Shown: one piece after another, positions 43,967 through 52,638 of the stretch
Layout: every line of letters begins with the position of its first letter
How positions within the stretch are numbered: the first letter of the stretch is position 1
NCBI RefSeq assembly: GCF_029543245.1
Contig: NZ_JARQWV010000004.1
Coordinates: 213,139-277,138, forward strand
DNA from: Caulobacter endophyticus
GTDB lineage: Bacteria > Pseudomonadota > Alphaproteobacteria > Caulobacterales > Caulobacteraceae
Direction: 5' to 3'
DNA length: 64,000 nucleotides
The notes under the pieces: generated by a model
The model's input: the letters and a program-made list of their open reading frames with translations, nothing else
The model's database searches: none
What the model was told of the DNA's origin: nothing
Program-made: the position numbers and the translations under genes

Positions 43967-46096
43967 GTGCCTGCATTGTCCTTCGCAACGGCTTACGGAA
44001 TAGGTCCAGCTGGACATCCCTCGCCGCCGCCGGCCGGTTTCATGGCCGCGGTTCTGACGATACCCGACGATGCGCCGCCCGGAATGGTGATCGGCTCAGT
44101 TCAGGCGCCCTGCGGCTATGTCGTCGAACTGATCTACGACAGCGATGGACGATTTGCGCTGTCGGGCTCCAACCTGGTGGTGGGCGAGACCTTGCTGACA
44201 CCCGGAAGCTATGGTCCCGGGGGAACGCAATCCTGGCCGGGTCCGGTGCTTCGAGCGATGAAGGCCGGCGAACCCTACAGCGATCTCGTGCTGCGACCGG
44301 AAATCGCCGTCGCGCCGGCGCGCGCGCCGTCGACGATCCCCGGTCTCAAAGCCGCATGGCTTTCGGACGTGGGCGTCGACGTCAACGCAAGCGGCCAGGT
44401 GCATGCCTGGTTAGGCGCCTGGCAAACCCCTTACAGCCTGAGCCAGACGACGCTGGAGGCGCGGCCGAGCCTACTATCCGGCTACGGGCCTGGCGGGCTG
44501 CCAGGCATCCTGTTCGATAGCGCCAAAGCCCAGTTTATGAGTATCGATCCGCCTCTATCGATGGCTGGCGGCACGATCGTGGCGATCTATCAACCGCGAG
44601 ACACCGCCGCCAACAAGACCTTGCTCGGCTCGGGAAACCGGTTCCTGTGGCAGACTTCGGCCAGTTCGGTGTCCCTGAACATGGGCGCGACCGCCATCGC
44701 CAACCCTGTCGCCAACGCCAACCTGACCATCAACCGCCTTTCCCTGCTGATCGTCACTCACGACGCGGCCAGCGGCGCCTTTGGCGCGCGAGTCGACGGG
44801 GTGGTCGCATCCGGCGGAGGCGGAGCGGGCCTGTCGACCGCAGCCTTCACGATGGTGGGCAAGCACAAGAACGCCAACTACGGCAACTACGTCCTGTCTG
44901 CATTGCTGATCTACGATCGGGTGTTGAGCAGCCAAGAGATCGCCGAACTGGAAGCTTGGGGGATGGGCCGGCGGACCAGCGAATGGTTCTGCGCCGCCGA
45001 CGGCCTGCCAGGCAATACCGGCTTCACCGCCGCCTCGCCCAAGCCCGCAGCCCAGGGCTTTCTCTCCAGCCAGAGCTTTAGGGCCTGGGACAGGATCCGC
45101 TCCAGGGGAGGGGATCTTATGCTGGGGACCATTACCGCGATCAGCGGGGGAATGACCCTGGGCAAGCCGCTGCGCGCCATGACCTACGGGCACGGCAGGC
45201 CAAGGTGGTGGGGGGCGGGGCCTAGCGCCCTGGCGTATGACGGCGCCTATCCCGTCCAGACCGCCGCCCTGACGCGCGCCAACCCGCTGGGGATGATCTG
45301 GTGGTATCGTGAGGGTCTGCGCGCGCCGCCCGTACAGCTTTTTGCCCGCGCCTTGGACCAGGACCGCTCTTTCCAGCTTGTCGCCAACCTTCTGCAACTG
45401 CGCCTTGAACCGGGACGCAACGCCAATGACGAAATCCTTGTCATTCCTGCCGACCTCAGCGATCAGCAACTCTATGGCATCGGCGCCAGCTACTTCGAAC
45501 TACACGACCACGACGTGCGCCACTTCCTGGGGCAGATGTGGTCGCCTCAAGGCCAGCGAACCGTTTTACGGGACTGCTATCTGGGCTTTAGCTGCGACGA
45601 CGGGCATTCGCCCGGCGGCGCGGCGCACGACTGTTCGTTCAACGAAATCACCGGGACGGGCACGAGTTTGTCGATTACGCGCGGTCCGGGCGATGGCGTG
45701 AGCCTCCACGGCGGAGGGGCCCATACGCTTCGCTATAACTGGATCCACGACTGCCTAGGCCCGGGAGTCCGCAATGAGGAAGGCTCAAGCGTCGTCATCG
45801 AAGGCAACAATGTCGAGAACTGCGCCGCCGCCATGAGGATTATCCGCAATCCTGCCTATCCCGGCCCGGCGATGGCGCTCTATCGCGGCAATCGCATTCA
45901 GCGTGGAGCGGGCGCTCTGCAACGCGATGGCCTTCTGCTTGACAGCAACCTGCCGGCCAATATCGAAGTGGTGGTCAGCGATAATCTGTTCGTGGGCGAG
46001 GGCGTGACGGACGGCCTTGCCGTTCGCACCAACGGTTTTGGATCGGTGAGCGGCACGGGCAACGTTCAGCTCGGCTTCTCAGCCCTGGGCATGTGA
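43967..46096 (+). CDS. LamG-like and right-handed beta-helix protein
   Basis: The 709-residue protein has an N-terminal part (TIPDDAPPGMVIGSVQAP), a concanavalin/LamG-like domain at about 140-340 (PGLKAAWLSDVGVDVNASGQ, then LSALLIYDRVLSSQEIAELE), and a beta-helix of repeated short turns at about 500-690 (LHGGGAHTLRYNWIHDCLGP, then GNNVENC and GNRIQRG). It looks like a polysaccharide-binding or -cleaving surface protein. The GTG at 43967 is chosen because AGGAGG lies 7 bases upstream; in-frame TTG starts further up lack this. No classical signal peptide is visible, so the export route is unclear. Confidence 0.75.
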   Translation: MPALSFATAYGIGPAGHPSPPPAGFMAAVLTIPDDAPPGMVIGSVQAPCGYVVELIYDSDGRFALSGSNLVVGETLLTPGSYGPGGTQSWPGPVLRAMKAGEPYSDLVLRPEIAVAPARAPSTIPGLKAAWLSDVGVDVNASGQVHAWLGAWQTPYSLSQTTLEARPSLLSGYGPGGLPGILFDSAKAQFMSIDPPLSMAGGTIVAIYQPRDTAANKTLLGSGNRFLWQTSASSVSLNMGATAIANPVANANLTINRLSLLIVTHDAASGAFGARVDGVVASGGGGAGLSTAAFTMVGKHKNANYGNYVLSALLIYDRVLSSQEIAELEAWGMGRRTSEWFCAADGLPGNTGFTAASPKPAAQGFLSSQSFRAWDRIRSRGGDLMLGTITAISGGMTLGKPLRAMTYGHGRPRWWGAGPSALAYDGAYPVQTAALTRANPLGMIWWYREGLRAPPVQLFARALDQDRSFQLVANLLQLRLEPGRNANDEILVIPADLSDQQLYGIGASYFELHDHDVRHFLGQMWSPQGQRTVLRDCYLGFSCDDGHSPGGAAHDCSFNEITGTGTSLSITRGPGDGVSLHGGGAHTLRYNWIHDCLGPGVRNEEGSSVVIEGNNVENCAAAMRIIRNPAYPGPAMALYRGNRIQRGAGALQRDGLLLDSNLPANIEVVVSDNLFVGEGVTDGLAVRTNGFGSVSGTGNVQLGFSALGM

Positions 46097-46181
46097 TCTC
46101 GCCTACATTCGTCTAGCGTGACGCCCGCCCTGCTTGGAACTTAAAGCCGAAAGCCAGTTGGCGCTTGAGTTTCAGCGTTCT

Positions 46182-46655
46182 ATGAATAACAATACTTTGA
46201 AACTTCTTTCGGACCTCCAAATGAAAGCTGATGATTTCGATACCGTGTTTTTGACGGCCGAGATCGTTGCCGCCTATGTCGGCGCCAATACGATATCCAT
46301 CGGCGAAATCCCGCTATTGATACGGAGCGTGCATGGGGCTCTGTCGGACGCTGCGCGACCGCACAGTAGCGTCGCCGAGCCGGTCGAGCCAAAGCCAACG
46401 GCCGCTCAGATCCGTAAATCGATCACGCCGGACGCCCTGATCAGTTTCATCGACGGAAAAGCCTACAAGACCCTGAAGCGTCATCTGACGACGCACGGAC
46501 TGACCGTTGATCAGTACAGGATGCGGTTTGGACTTCCGGGAGACTATCCCACGACCGCGGCGTCCTATAGCGAGATGCGCAGCGGGCTGGCCAAGGCTCT
46601 GGGGCTTGGCCAGCCCGGCAAGGCCGCCAAGCGTTCCGCAGCAAAAAAGCCGTAG
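46182..46655 (+). CDS. Ros/MucR-family regulator with altered zinc site
   Basis: The 157-residue protein has the MucR layout: a helical N-terminus (FDTVFLTAEIVAAYVGANTI) for oligomerisation and the Ros domain ITPDALISFIDGKAYKTLKR followed by HLTTHGLT. In Ros/MucR the zinc ligands are Cys, Asp, His and His; here the Cys position is S88 while D91, H101 and H105 remain. It may bind DNA without zinc, as some rhizobial relatives do. MucR proteins control exopolysaccharide and motility genes, which fits the polysaccharide region around it. A Lys-rich C-terminus follows. Confidence 0.88.
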   Translation: MNNNTLKLLSDLQMKADDFDTVFLTAEIVAAYVGANTISIGEIPLLIRSVHGALSDAARPHSSVAEPVEPKPTAAQIRKSITPDALISFIDGKAYKTLKRHLTTHGLTVDQYRMRFGLPGDYPTTAASYSEMRSGLAKALGLGQPGKAAKRSAAKKP

Positions 46656-46887
46656 ATGGGCTGTTGCGATCGCTTGGCGCGTCATCGCATCCTTTGAGTT
46701 TGAGCCGGGGTTTTGCGGGCGTGGTCGCCGACCGGCCCCATCCGGCCCGCACCGCCAGGCTTGAGCTCGACGGCGACAGCACGCTCAGCCTGCCAGCCGC
46801 GCCTTAGGGGGGGGCGAACGCAGTCCGGCATGAAGCGCTGCAGCCGGTCCTCAAGGGCCGGGTGTCAGCCTCAACGGTGATCTGCGT

Positions 46888-48162
46888 TCAAATGAACACG
46901 ATATTGTCGTAGAGCGCCGCGCCAAAGACGCCCTTGAGCGTGATCGTCGCGTCGAAGAGGTCGCCGCCGCCGTCCTGATCGAAATCCAGGTAGGTGTAGC
47001 CGCCGATCTCCCTTATCCGAAGATTGCCGGCGCCGATCGCATCGGCGACGGAAGCCGGCGCAGGCCCCTCGATCATGTTGTGGAAGAAGAGAAGGTCCTC
47101 GTCGTCACCGGAGACATCCATGTCCCAAACGATTTGGCGAGCGCGCGCTGTGTTCAAGAACCCATCGAAATGAAACTCGTCGGAGAAATTGTTTCCCGTT
47201 AATTCGTGCGCATAGCTGTCGCCCTCGGCCAGGGCCCACAACACATCCTCGCCGAACTGGCCGATCGCTTTGCCGCCCAGCTTGTGCAGTATGAGCGTGT
47301 CGTCTCCGACGCCGCCTTGCAGGTGCGCCGCTAGGGCGCCATCGAAGCCGCCTTCGACGTGGTCATTTCCTTGGCCGGCCGCCACCGCCCGCCCGTGCCA
47401 ACGAATGTTATCGTCGGCGCCGGTTGTGAAAACTGTATCCGATTGCCCAAGATCGTCAGTACCGATCTGGCTGCTGGAGGCGATGAAACCGTCGATCGTG
47501 ATCCCTGCGGTCGTCTTGGAGTAGTCCACCCTGCCGACCCAATAGCGATCATTGTCGCCATCGGCAGCAGCCTGAACCGTGGCTTGCAGGCCGCCTTGCA
47601 CGTAGTCGGCGCCGTCCCCATCACGAAGAATGTCAGCTCCATCGACACCGTAGATGGCGTCGTCGCCAGCACCGCCGTTGATTGTCTCAATACCCGGGGT
47701 GCCCACCAGCACGTCTCCACCGCCGCGGCCGTCGAGATCCAATCCGGGCGCCAACGAAAACACCCAGTCATTGCCGTCATCGCCGACGTACTGGTCGCTC
47801 ACGGCGTGCTCGACGAGCGCGGAACTGGCGCTCGACGCGTCGTCTCGCCAGCCGTAGCCAGCGGGATATCCATCCTCCACGGCGTAGTCGATCAGGGGAT
47901 GGTCTCCCAGATCCGCGTCCGGGAAGCCTGGGAGCCAATTGCTGTAAACGCCGGGATCGCCGATCCACATCGACTGCCAGCCGAAATAGGCGTTGATCCG
48001 ATTGAACAACAGCGCCTCTTCGGCGGCGCTATCGATGACTGCGATCGTAAGCCCCTTTAGTCCGAGCTCTTCGGCGAAGCCGGCATAGGAGAGAGGCAGG
48101 TTCGTCCAAACGCCACCTGGAAAGTAAATTTGATAAAGCGTCGTTGCCACCTTGTCCTCCAT
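46888..48162 (-). CDS. RTX-type secreted protein with lectin-like N-terminus (1)
   Basis: The 424-residue acidic protein lacks an N-terminal signal. Its first 130 residues (SMWIGDPGVYSNWLPGFPDA) resemble a C-type-lectin-like fold. RTX-like calcium turns follow (VGDDGNDWVF, GGAGDDAIYGVDGADIL, GGVGDDTLILHKLGG), and the C-terminus ends with a hydrophobic/acidic block (LFDATITLKGVFGAALYDNI). Such proteins leave by a type I system that reads the C-terminus and fold when they bind calcium outside. The exporter is not in the window. The protein shares its architecture and C-terminal block with the gene at 59509-60759. Confidence 0.85.
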   Translation of the reverse strand: MEDKVATTLYQIYFPGGVWTNLPLSYAGFAEELGLKGLTIAVIDSAAEEALLFNRINAYFGWQSMWIGDPGVYSNWLPGFPDADLGDHPLIDYAVEDGYPAGYGWRDDASSASSALVEHAVSDQYVGDDGNDWVFSLAPGLDLDGRGGGDVLVGTPGIETINGGAGDDAIYGVDGADILRDGDGADYVQGGLQATVQAAADGDNDRYWVGRVDYSKTTAGITIDGFIASSSQIGTDDLGQSDTVFTTGADDNIRWHGRAVAAGQGNDHVEGGFDGALAAHLQGGVGDDTLILHKLGGKAIGQFGEDVLWALAEGDSYAHELTGNNFSDEFHFDGFLNTARARQIVWDMDVSGDDEDLLFFHNMIEGPAPASVADAIGAGNLRIREIGGYTYLDFDQDGGGDLFDATITLKGVFGAALYDNIVFI

Positions 48163-48799
48163 GTCGCGCGTCGCAAACCGTTGGGGATACTAAGGAAACG
48201 CTGGATGGGGGCGCGAACGGCTGAAGGTTGCGCCCGGTCCTGCCGCAGACAGCCTGCACGCCAGGAGATACACGCTTGGTGTTGTATGCCCCGCCCCCGA
48301 GCATGTCCACGGCAGGTTGCATCGCGACGTTTAGCAAACCCGGCGCTTTAAGCCGGAGCTCAAAAGCCTGCGGCGATGTGCTTTGGAACCTGGGGTGGCC
48401 TGGCCCGTTAAGGTCTCGCTCAACGAGCAATGGAAGTCCCCAATCCAGGCCCCGGCGATCTACCCCGCGCCGGGGCCATCTGGTTTGATGCGCGCGGCGC
48501 CAAGCCGTCGTCTTGAACGGCGTACGCCTTTAGGGCTGCGATCAACCCCTCACAAATCTCTGCGGCCACAGTCTGCAACGCCGCGACCAGCGCCTGCCTT
48601 GCGCCTTGGGGGCAGAGACCGCCCGACCAAACACTTGCGACATTCGCTTACGCCGTTTGCCCAGGAACATGCAGGATTCAGGGTTGGGTGCGGCAATGAC
48701 ACTAAGGCTTTGTTTGTCCGCTTGAATTTCACCCGGCCAGCGCCCATTCAAGACGGTCAGCCGCCAGCAGGGCCTTACATGCTGGCCAGGAGGACCACA
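48163..48799. other. Intergenic region with a long perfect hairpin
   Basis: No gene is supported in these 637 bases. GGCCCCGGCG (48448-48457) pairs perfectly with CGCCGGGGCC (48468-48477) around a 10-base loop; no T-run follows on either side, so termination is uncertain. The promoters of the RTX gene (minus) and uppS (plus) should lie here. Confidence 0.45.
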
Positions 48800-49576
48800 A
48801 TGTCGCCGCAGAACGGCTTGCAGACCAAGACCGCGCGCCCCGGGGGCGAGGCCGGCGCGGGCCTGCATGCGGCCATCATCATGGACGGCAACGGCCGGTG
48901 GGCCAAGCGCCGCGGCATGCCGCGCGCGCTGGGTCACCGGGCCGGCGTCAATGCGCTGAAGCGCACGGTCGAGGGCGCGCCCTCGGCCGGCGTAGGCGTG
49001 CTGACCGTGTTCGGCTTCTCGACCGAGAACTGGCGCCGTCCGGCCCAGGAAGTCTCCGAACTGATGGGCCTGCTCAAGGCCTATGTCGAATCGGACCTCG
49101 AGCGGCTCAGCCGTGAAGGCGTCCGTGTGCGGATCATCGGCCGCCGCACGGGCCTGTCGCCCGACGTGCTGGAAGTGATCGAGCGGGCCGAGCGCCGCAC
49201 CGCCCACAACGACAGCTTCCTGCTGCAGGTGGCGTTCAACTACGGCGGCCAGGCCGATATCGCCGACGCCGCGCGCCGGTTCGCCGAGCGCGTCGAGCGG
49301 GGCGAGGCGAGGGCGGCCGACCTGGACGAGGCGATGTTCGGCTCGTTCCTGTCGACTTCCGCGGCGCCGGCGCCGGATCTGATCGTGCGCACCAGCGGCG
49401 AGCACCGGATCTCAAACTTCCTGCTGTGGGAATGCGCCTACGCGGAACTGGTGTTCCAGGACGTGCTGTGGCCCGACTACGGGCCCGAGCACCTGGCCGC
49501 CGCCGTCGCGGAATATCGTAGCCGTGACCGGCGCTATGGAGGCATTGCGGCCGATGACGTCGCCGTCGCCGGCTGA
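48800..49576 (+). CDS. uppS: Isoprenyl (undecaprenyl) diphosphate synthase
   Basis: The 258-residue cis-prenyltransferase has the catalytic Asp in AIIMDGNGRWAKRRGMPRAL, the VFGFSTENWRRP motif and the pyrophosphate site IVRTSGEHRISNFLLWECAY. It makes the C55 lipid that carries sugar units for peptidoglycan and exopolysaccharide. AGGAGG lies 6 bases before the ATG at 48800. The usual cdsA, dxr and frr neighbours are absent, so this is likely a second copy serving the polysaccharide genes nearby. Confidence 0.93.
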   Translation: MSPQNGLQTKTARPGGEAGAGLHAAIIMDGNGRWAKRRGMPRALGHRAGVNALKRTVEGAPSAGVGVLTVFGFSTENWRRPAQEVSELMGLLKAYVESDLERLSREGVRVRIIGRRTGLSPDVLEVIERAERRTAHNDSFLLQVAFNYGGQADIADAARRFAERVERGEARAADLDEAMFGSFLSTSAAPAPDLIVRTSGEHRISNFLLWECAYAELVFQDVLWPDYGPEHLAAAVAEYRSRDRRYGGIAADDVAVAG

Positions 49577-49649
49577 AAGACAAACCGAACGGATCCCTAG
49601 TCGCCCAAAGATCGTTGTTCTCCGAAGGGTGAGGGGAGGCTGTCGGCGG

Positions 49650-50021
49650 ATGATGAGGCGCTGGCCTTGGCGTGGCCTGTTTGGTGGGCGCGTAGCGGTT
49701 CAACCGGGCGTGCACGGGGAGCGCACGCCGATCGAAACGCTCACGCAGTTGGCGCGGCTGCTTATGCCGGGATGCCAGGTTAATACGCGGCATGATCTTG
49801 AGCGCTTGCCGCTGGAACAGCTGGAAGATCTTCATGAACGTCTGCTCGTCGATCTGGCTGAAACCAGCGCTGGCGATATCCGCCGGGATCTGTTGACGGC
49901 GCTCTACCCGCTCTTGGTCGACCGGCGCGTCGAAGCGGCGAGCGCGGCGGTTTGTGGCCAGCTTGCTGAAGACGGTTCGACGCGCTCGCCGCACGGAGGG
50001 TTCGGGTCCGTAACGCCCTAA
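49650..50021 (+). CDS. Hypothetical protein
   Basis: The 123-residue frame contains a credible helical middle (ETLTQLARLLMPGCQVNTRH, then LEQLEDLHERLLVDLAETSA and LLTALYPLLVDRR). Two adjacent ATGs (49650 and 49653) could be the start; GGGAGG lies about 10 bases upstream. No domain is recognised. The opposite strand is also open but is Arg/Gln-rich and less protein-like. Confidence 0.45.
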   Translation: MMRRWPWRGLFGGRVAVQPGVHGERTPIETLTQLARLLMPGCQVNTRHDLERLPLEQLEDLHERLLVDLAETSAGDIRRDLLTALYPLLVDRRVEAASAAVCGQLAEDGSTRSPHGGFGSVTP

Positions 50022-50223
50022 GGCTGGTCCGCCGGCCGGATCGAGGCGTAGGACGGAACGAAGCAAAGGCGCCCAGGCAAGCATCCTGCCTTGCATGCGC
50101 GCCAGCATAGATGCGAGCCTGGCGATGCTTGTTTGGGCCTTCTTGCGCAAGAACCTGGCGCCGGCGAGAACCTGCGAGCGGTCAGCAGTCCCTTTCACTC
50201 GGCGCTGCAGCCAGGGAGTCGAT

Positions 50224-50763
50224 ATGAAATCGTTATCAGGGCCGAGCACCGCGCAAGGGCCTTTGCCGGTTCGCTTTTGGATGTCGGCAGCCGGCCTTGT
50301 GGTCATCGGCGTTTCGCTGGCGGGCGGCGGCTGCTCCAGATCTCAACCGCCCTCCCCTGGGAAGAGCGTCTACGAAACGGGGCATGACGAGGTTCGCACT
50401 GACCAGTTGGCCGATGGCCGTCGCCTCATTCTCGACCGCGCCAGTCGTGTCAGCGTCAACCAGACTTACGAGGGCGAAGTCCTCAGGCTCGAACAGGGCA
50501 GGGCCCGGTTCGAGGTGCGTCGACCGGCCGTGATCGAGGCGGGAGACGCGCGGATCGACGCCGCCAACGGCCTTGTGGATCTCGGCCTCACCCCAGACGG
50601 AGGGGTCGATGTCACTGCTCGCACGGCGCGCGTCGAACTGACCACCCCGCGGATCGGCGCGACGGTTCGGCTGCAGCCTGGGGAGCGCCTGGTCTGGGAC
50701 CTCAGCGGATTGCCAGCGCAAGCCAAGCCCTTAGCCGAGGATTGGGCTGGTTCAGCGCCATGA
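50224..50763 (+). CDS. FecR-domain lipoprotein-like protein
   Basis: The 179-residue protein has a membrane or lipoprotein signal (FWMSAAGLVVIGVSLAGGGC) and a single FecR-like beta domain (DEVRTDQLADGRRLILDRAS, then LEQGRARFEVRRPAVIEAGD and VRLQPGERLVWDL). It lacks the cytoplasmic sigma-binding part and the STN end of true FecR proteins, and no sigma factor or receptor is adjacent. It may be a cut-down paralogue used as a periplasmic scaffold. The ATG at 50224 is the only one close to the signal sequence. Confidence 0.7.
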   Translation: MKSLSGPSTAQGPLPVRFWMSAAGLVVIGVSLAGGGCSRSQPPSPGKSVYETGHDEVRTDQLADGRRLILDRASRVSVNQTYEGEVLRLEQGRARFEVRRPAVIEAGDARIDAANGLVDLGLTPDGGVDVTARTARVELTTPRIGATVRLQPGERLVWDLSGLPAQAKPLAEDWAGSAP

Positions 50764-51169
50764 CCCGCCGCTGAACCATCACTCAAGGCAGGACGAGGAA
50801 GGTCGCCCCCTCGCAAGTCGAGATCTACGAGGGAGCGACGCCCGTCGCCTGGCCGGGGGATGGCCGTTTCCGGGCGAACCTTGATAAGGTCTGCGGCCCC
50901 GTCACACAACAATGCTCTTCGAGGCACCGGCGAAGGAAGGCAGGGGCTGAAAGCCACAGCGTGAGGTCGGACAGAAGCCACGCTGCGACCGGCCAATAAA
51001 GACCCTTGCTTCACCGCTCGGCATGGATAGGCGTCACGGCGCCGCAAGGTTAGGCATTGCAGCTGCGGGCTGGCTTATGCGCTATTATGTCCGCAACTCG
51101 GCTGGGTCGCCTTCGTTTTGCCAGGCGGGTCGAAGATGACTGCGATATAAACATGTCGCCTGACCGCCA
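50764..51169. other. Intergenic region without recognised features
   Basis: This 406-base spacer between two plus-strand genes shows no protein-like frame and no strong hairpin. I see nothing in it beyond a likely promoter for the next gene. Confidence 0.4.
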
Positions 51170-51454
51170 ATGAGGCCCAGACTCGTGAAGCGCTTGATCG
51201 CCGCCATCATTACTTTGCTTTGCATAGCCTCTGTCGGTTCGCTTGTCGGTTCCCTGGGCTACGCCATGCGCGGGGAGGGGCAGCGGAGTTTGGCGCTGCT
51301 TCTTTTTGGTCTGATGAGCGCCTGCGGCGCCTTTCTGATGTTTCCTCAGGGCGCCCGGCACCAGCGACGACGCGCCCGCCGTCGTCCGCATCGGTTTAGT
51401 TGGACGTCGCAGGCCGGCTATGTAGATTTCGAAAACCGCTATTATCAAGATTAA
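51170..51454 (+). CDS. Small membrane protein
   Basis: The 94-residue product has two hydrophobic helices (RLIAAIITLLCIASVGSLVG and LALLLFGLMSACGAFLMF), a very basic segment (RHQRRRARRRPHRF) and an aromatic tail (AGYVDFENRYYQD). It lies 12 bases from the end of the convergent glycosyltransferase gene. The function is unknown. Confidence 0.6.
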   Translation: MRPRLVKRLIAAIITLLCIASVGSLVGSLGYAMRGEGQRSLALLLFGLMSACGAFLMFPQGARHQRRRARRRPHRFSWTSQAGYVDFENRYYQD

Positions 51455-51466
51455 GGCGGCGGCGTC

Positions 51467-52423
51467 TTAGCGCCTGGTGCGCAGCTTGCGCATCGAGGCC
51501 AGGCCAGAATGCCAGTGATCAAACCGACCCGGTTGAACGCAGCTCCAGACGGCCGCCCCCGCATAGGCCAAGCGCTTGGGACGGGTGGGTTCAAGCAGAA
51601 ACGCATGGACAGCAGCGGCGATCGCCGCCGTCGGCCTGCCCGCGACAATGTAGTTCTTGGCCAGGCGCTGCATTTCGAACGCCAGCAGGCTGCGCTTAGG
51701 GAGGCGCGGCACAAAACGGCCGGCGTAGGTCCAGAAAAGTTCGGCCCGCTGAAGGCGGAGGGTGAGGTCAGGATTTGCGCCTGCGCCCGACATGCTATTG
51801 GGGTGAAGGCGACGTGTCGACAGCGGCGCGGCAAGGATATGGACCCGGCCTTCAAGTAGGCTTCGCATAAGAAGCAGATGATCCTCTCGGAACCGCAGTT
51901 CCGGCTCGAAGCCGCCCAGTCGCTGGAAAAAGCTACGCTTGAACAGCATGGACGAGGTGAACGAGTGGATGCGCCCCTTGAGGATCAGGTCGACGAAGCG
52001 ATCGCGCTCGAGCTTGGCCAAGGTGCTGACGTGGTCGATGCCCCCGTCCGGACGGGCCGTGCGGCTCTCGCACAGCACCAGGTCCAGACCCTGGTCGGCT
52101 AGGAAGCATGCGACCTGCTTCTCCAGCTTGTCGTCGTCCCAGACATCGTCGACATCGAGGAAGGCGATGAGCTGAGCATCCGCCGCCGCCACGCCCAAGT
52201 TTCGCGCCACTCCAGGGCCCTGGTTTGCTTGAGCCAGAACAGTCGCGCCATACGCGGCGGCGCACTCGGCAAGCACCTTTGCGTCGTCAGCAGACGAGCC
52301 GTCGTCAACGATGATAATCTGGTCTGGACGGCGCGTCTGAGCCGCAAGCATGGCCAGCGCCTCAGAAATGAACGCTGCGCCGTTGAAGAAGGGTATGACG
52401 ACCGCAACCTTCAGTTCCGCCAT
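51467..52423 (-). CDS. Family 2 glycosyltransferase
   Basis: The 318-residue enzyme has the GT-A start VAVVIPFFNGAAFISEALAM, the nucleotide-binding IIIVDDGSSADD, the metal-binding FLDVDDVWDDDK and the acceptor-site region FREDHLLLMRSLLEG. It is cytoplasmic, with no membrane helix, and would add one sugar to a lipid-linked polysaccharide precursor. It is divergent from the pyruvyl-transferase-like gene, with 215 bases between them. Confidence 0.92.
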   Translation of the reverse strand: MAELKVAVVIPFFNGAAFISEALAMLAAQTRRPDQIIIVDDGSSADDAKVLAECAAAYGATVLAQANQGPGVARNLGVAAADAQLIAFLDVDDVWDDDKLEKQVACFLADQGLDLVLCESRTARPDGGIDHVSTLAKLERDRFVDLILKGRIHSFTSSMLFKRSFFQRLGGFEPELRFREDHLLLMRSLLEGRVHILAAPLSTRRLHPNSMSGAGANPDLTLRLQRAELFWTYAGRFVPRLPKRSLLAFEMQRLAKNYIVAGRPTAAIAAAVHAFLLEPTRPKRLAYAGAAVWSCVQPGRFDHWHSGLASMRKLRTRR

Positions 52424-52638
52424 AAGTCATGATCCTTATTAACACCGACGAGGTCGACGCCGGTCATCAATCCATGCCATGAGGCGCTCTGTCCTCAATC
52501 AACCAGATAGCGACGGCAGATGACAAAGCACAGCGTGAACTCCACGCCGGCGTCGGATTGCACGTCGGCCGCGGCAACGTCGCTCAACCATTGAGCGGAA
52601 TCCGAAGATCATCACACCGGAAAGGCCCAGCACCCCTG

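Noticed and set aside
49236..50306. 356-codon minus-strand frame
   Set aside because: It overlaps the well-supported uppS end and the FecR-like start and is low-complexity (Arg, Pro, His).
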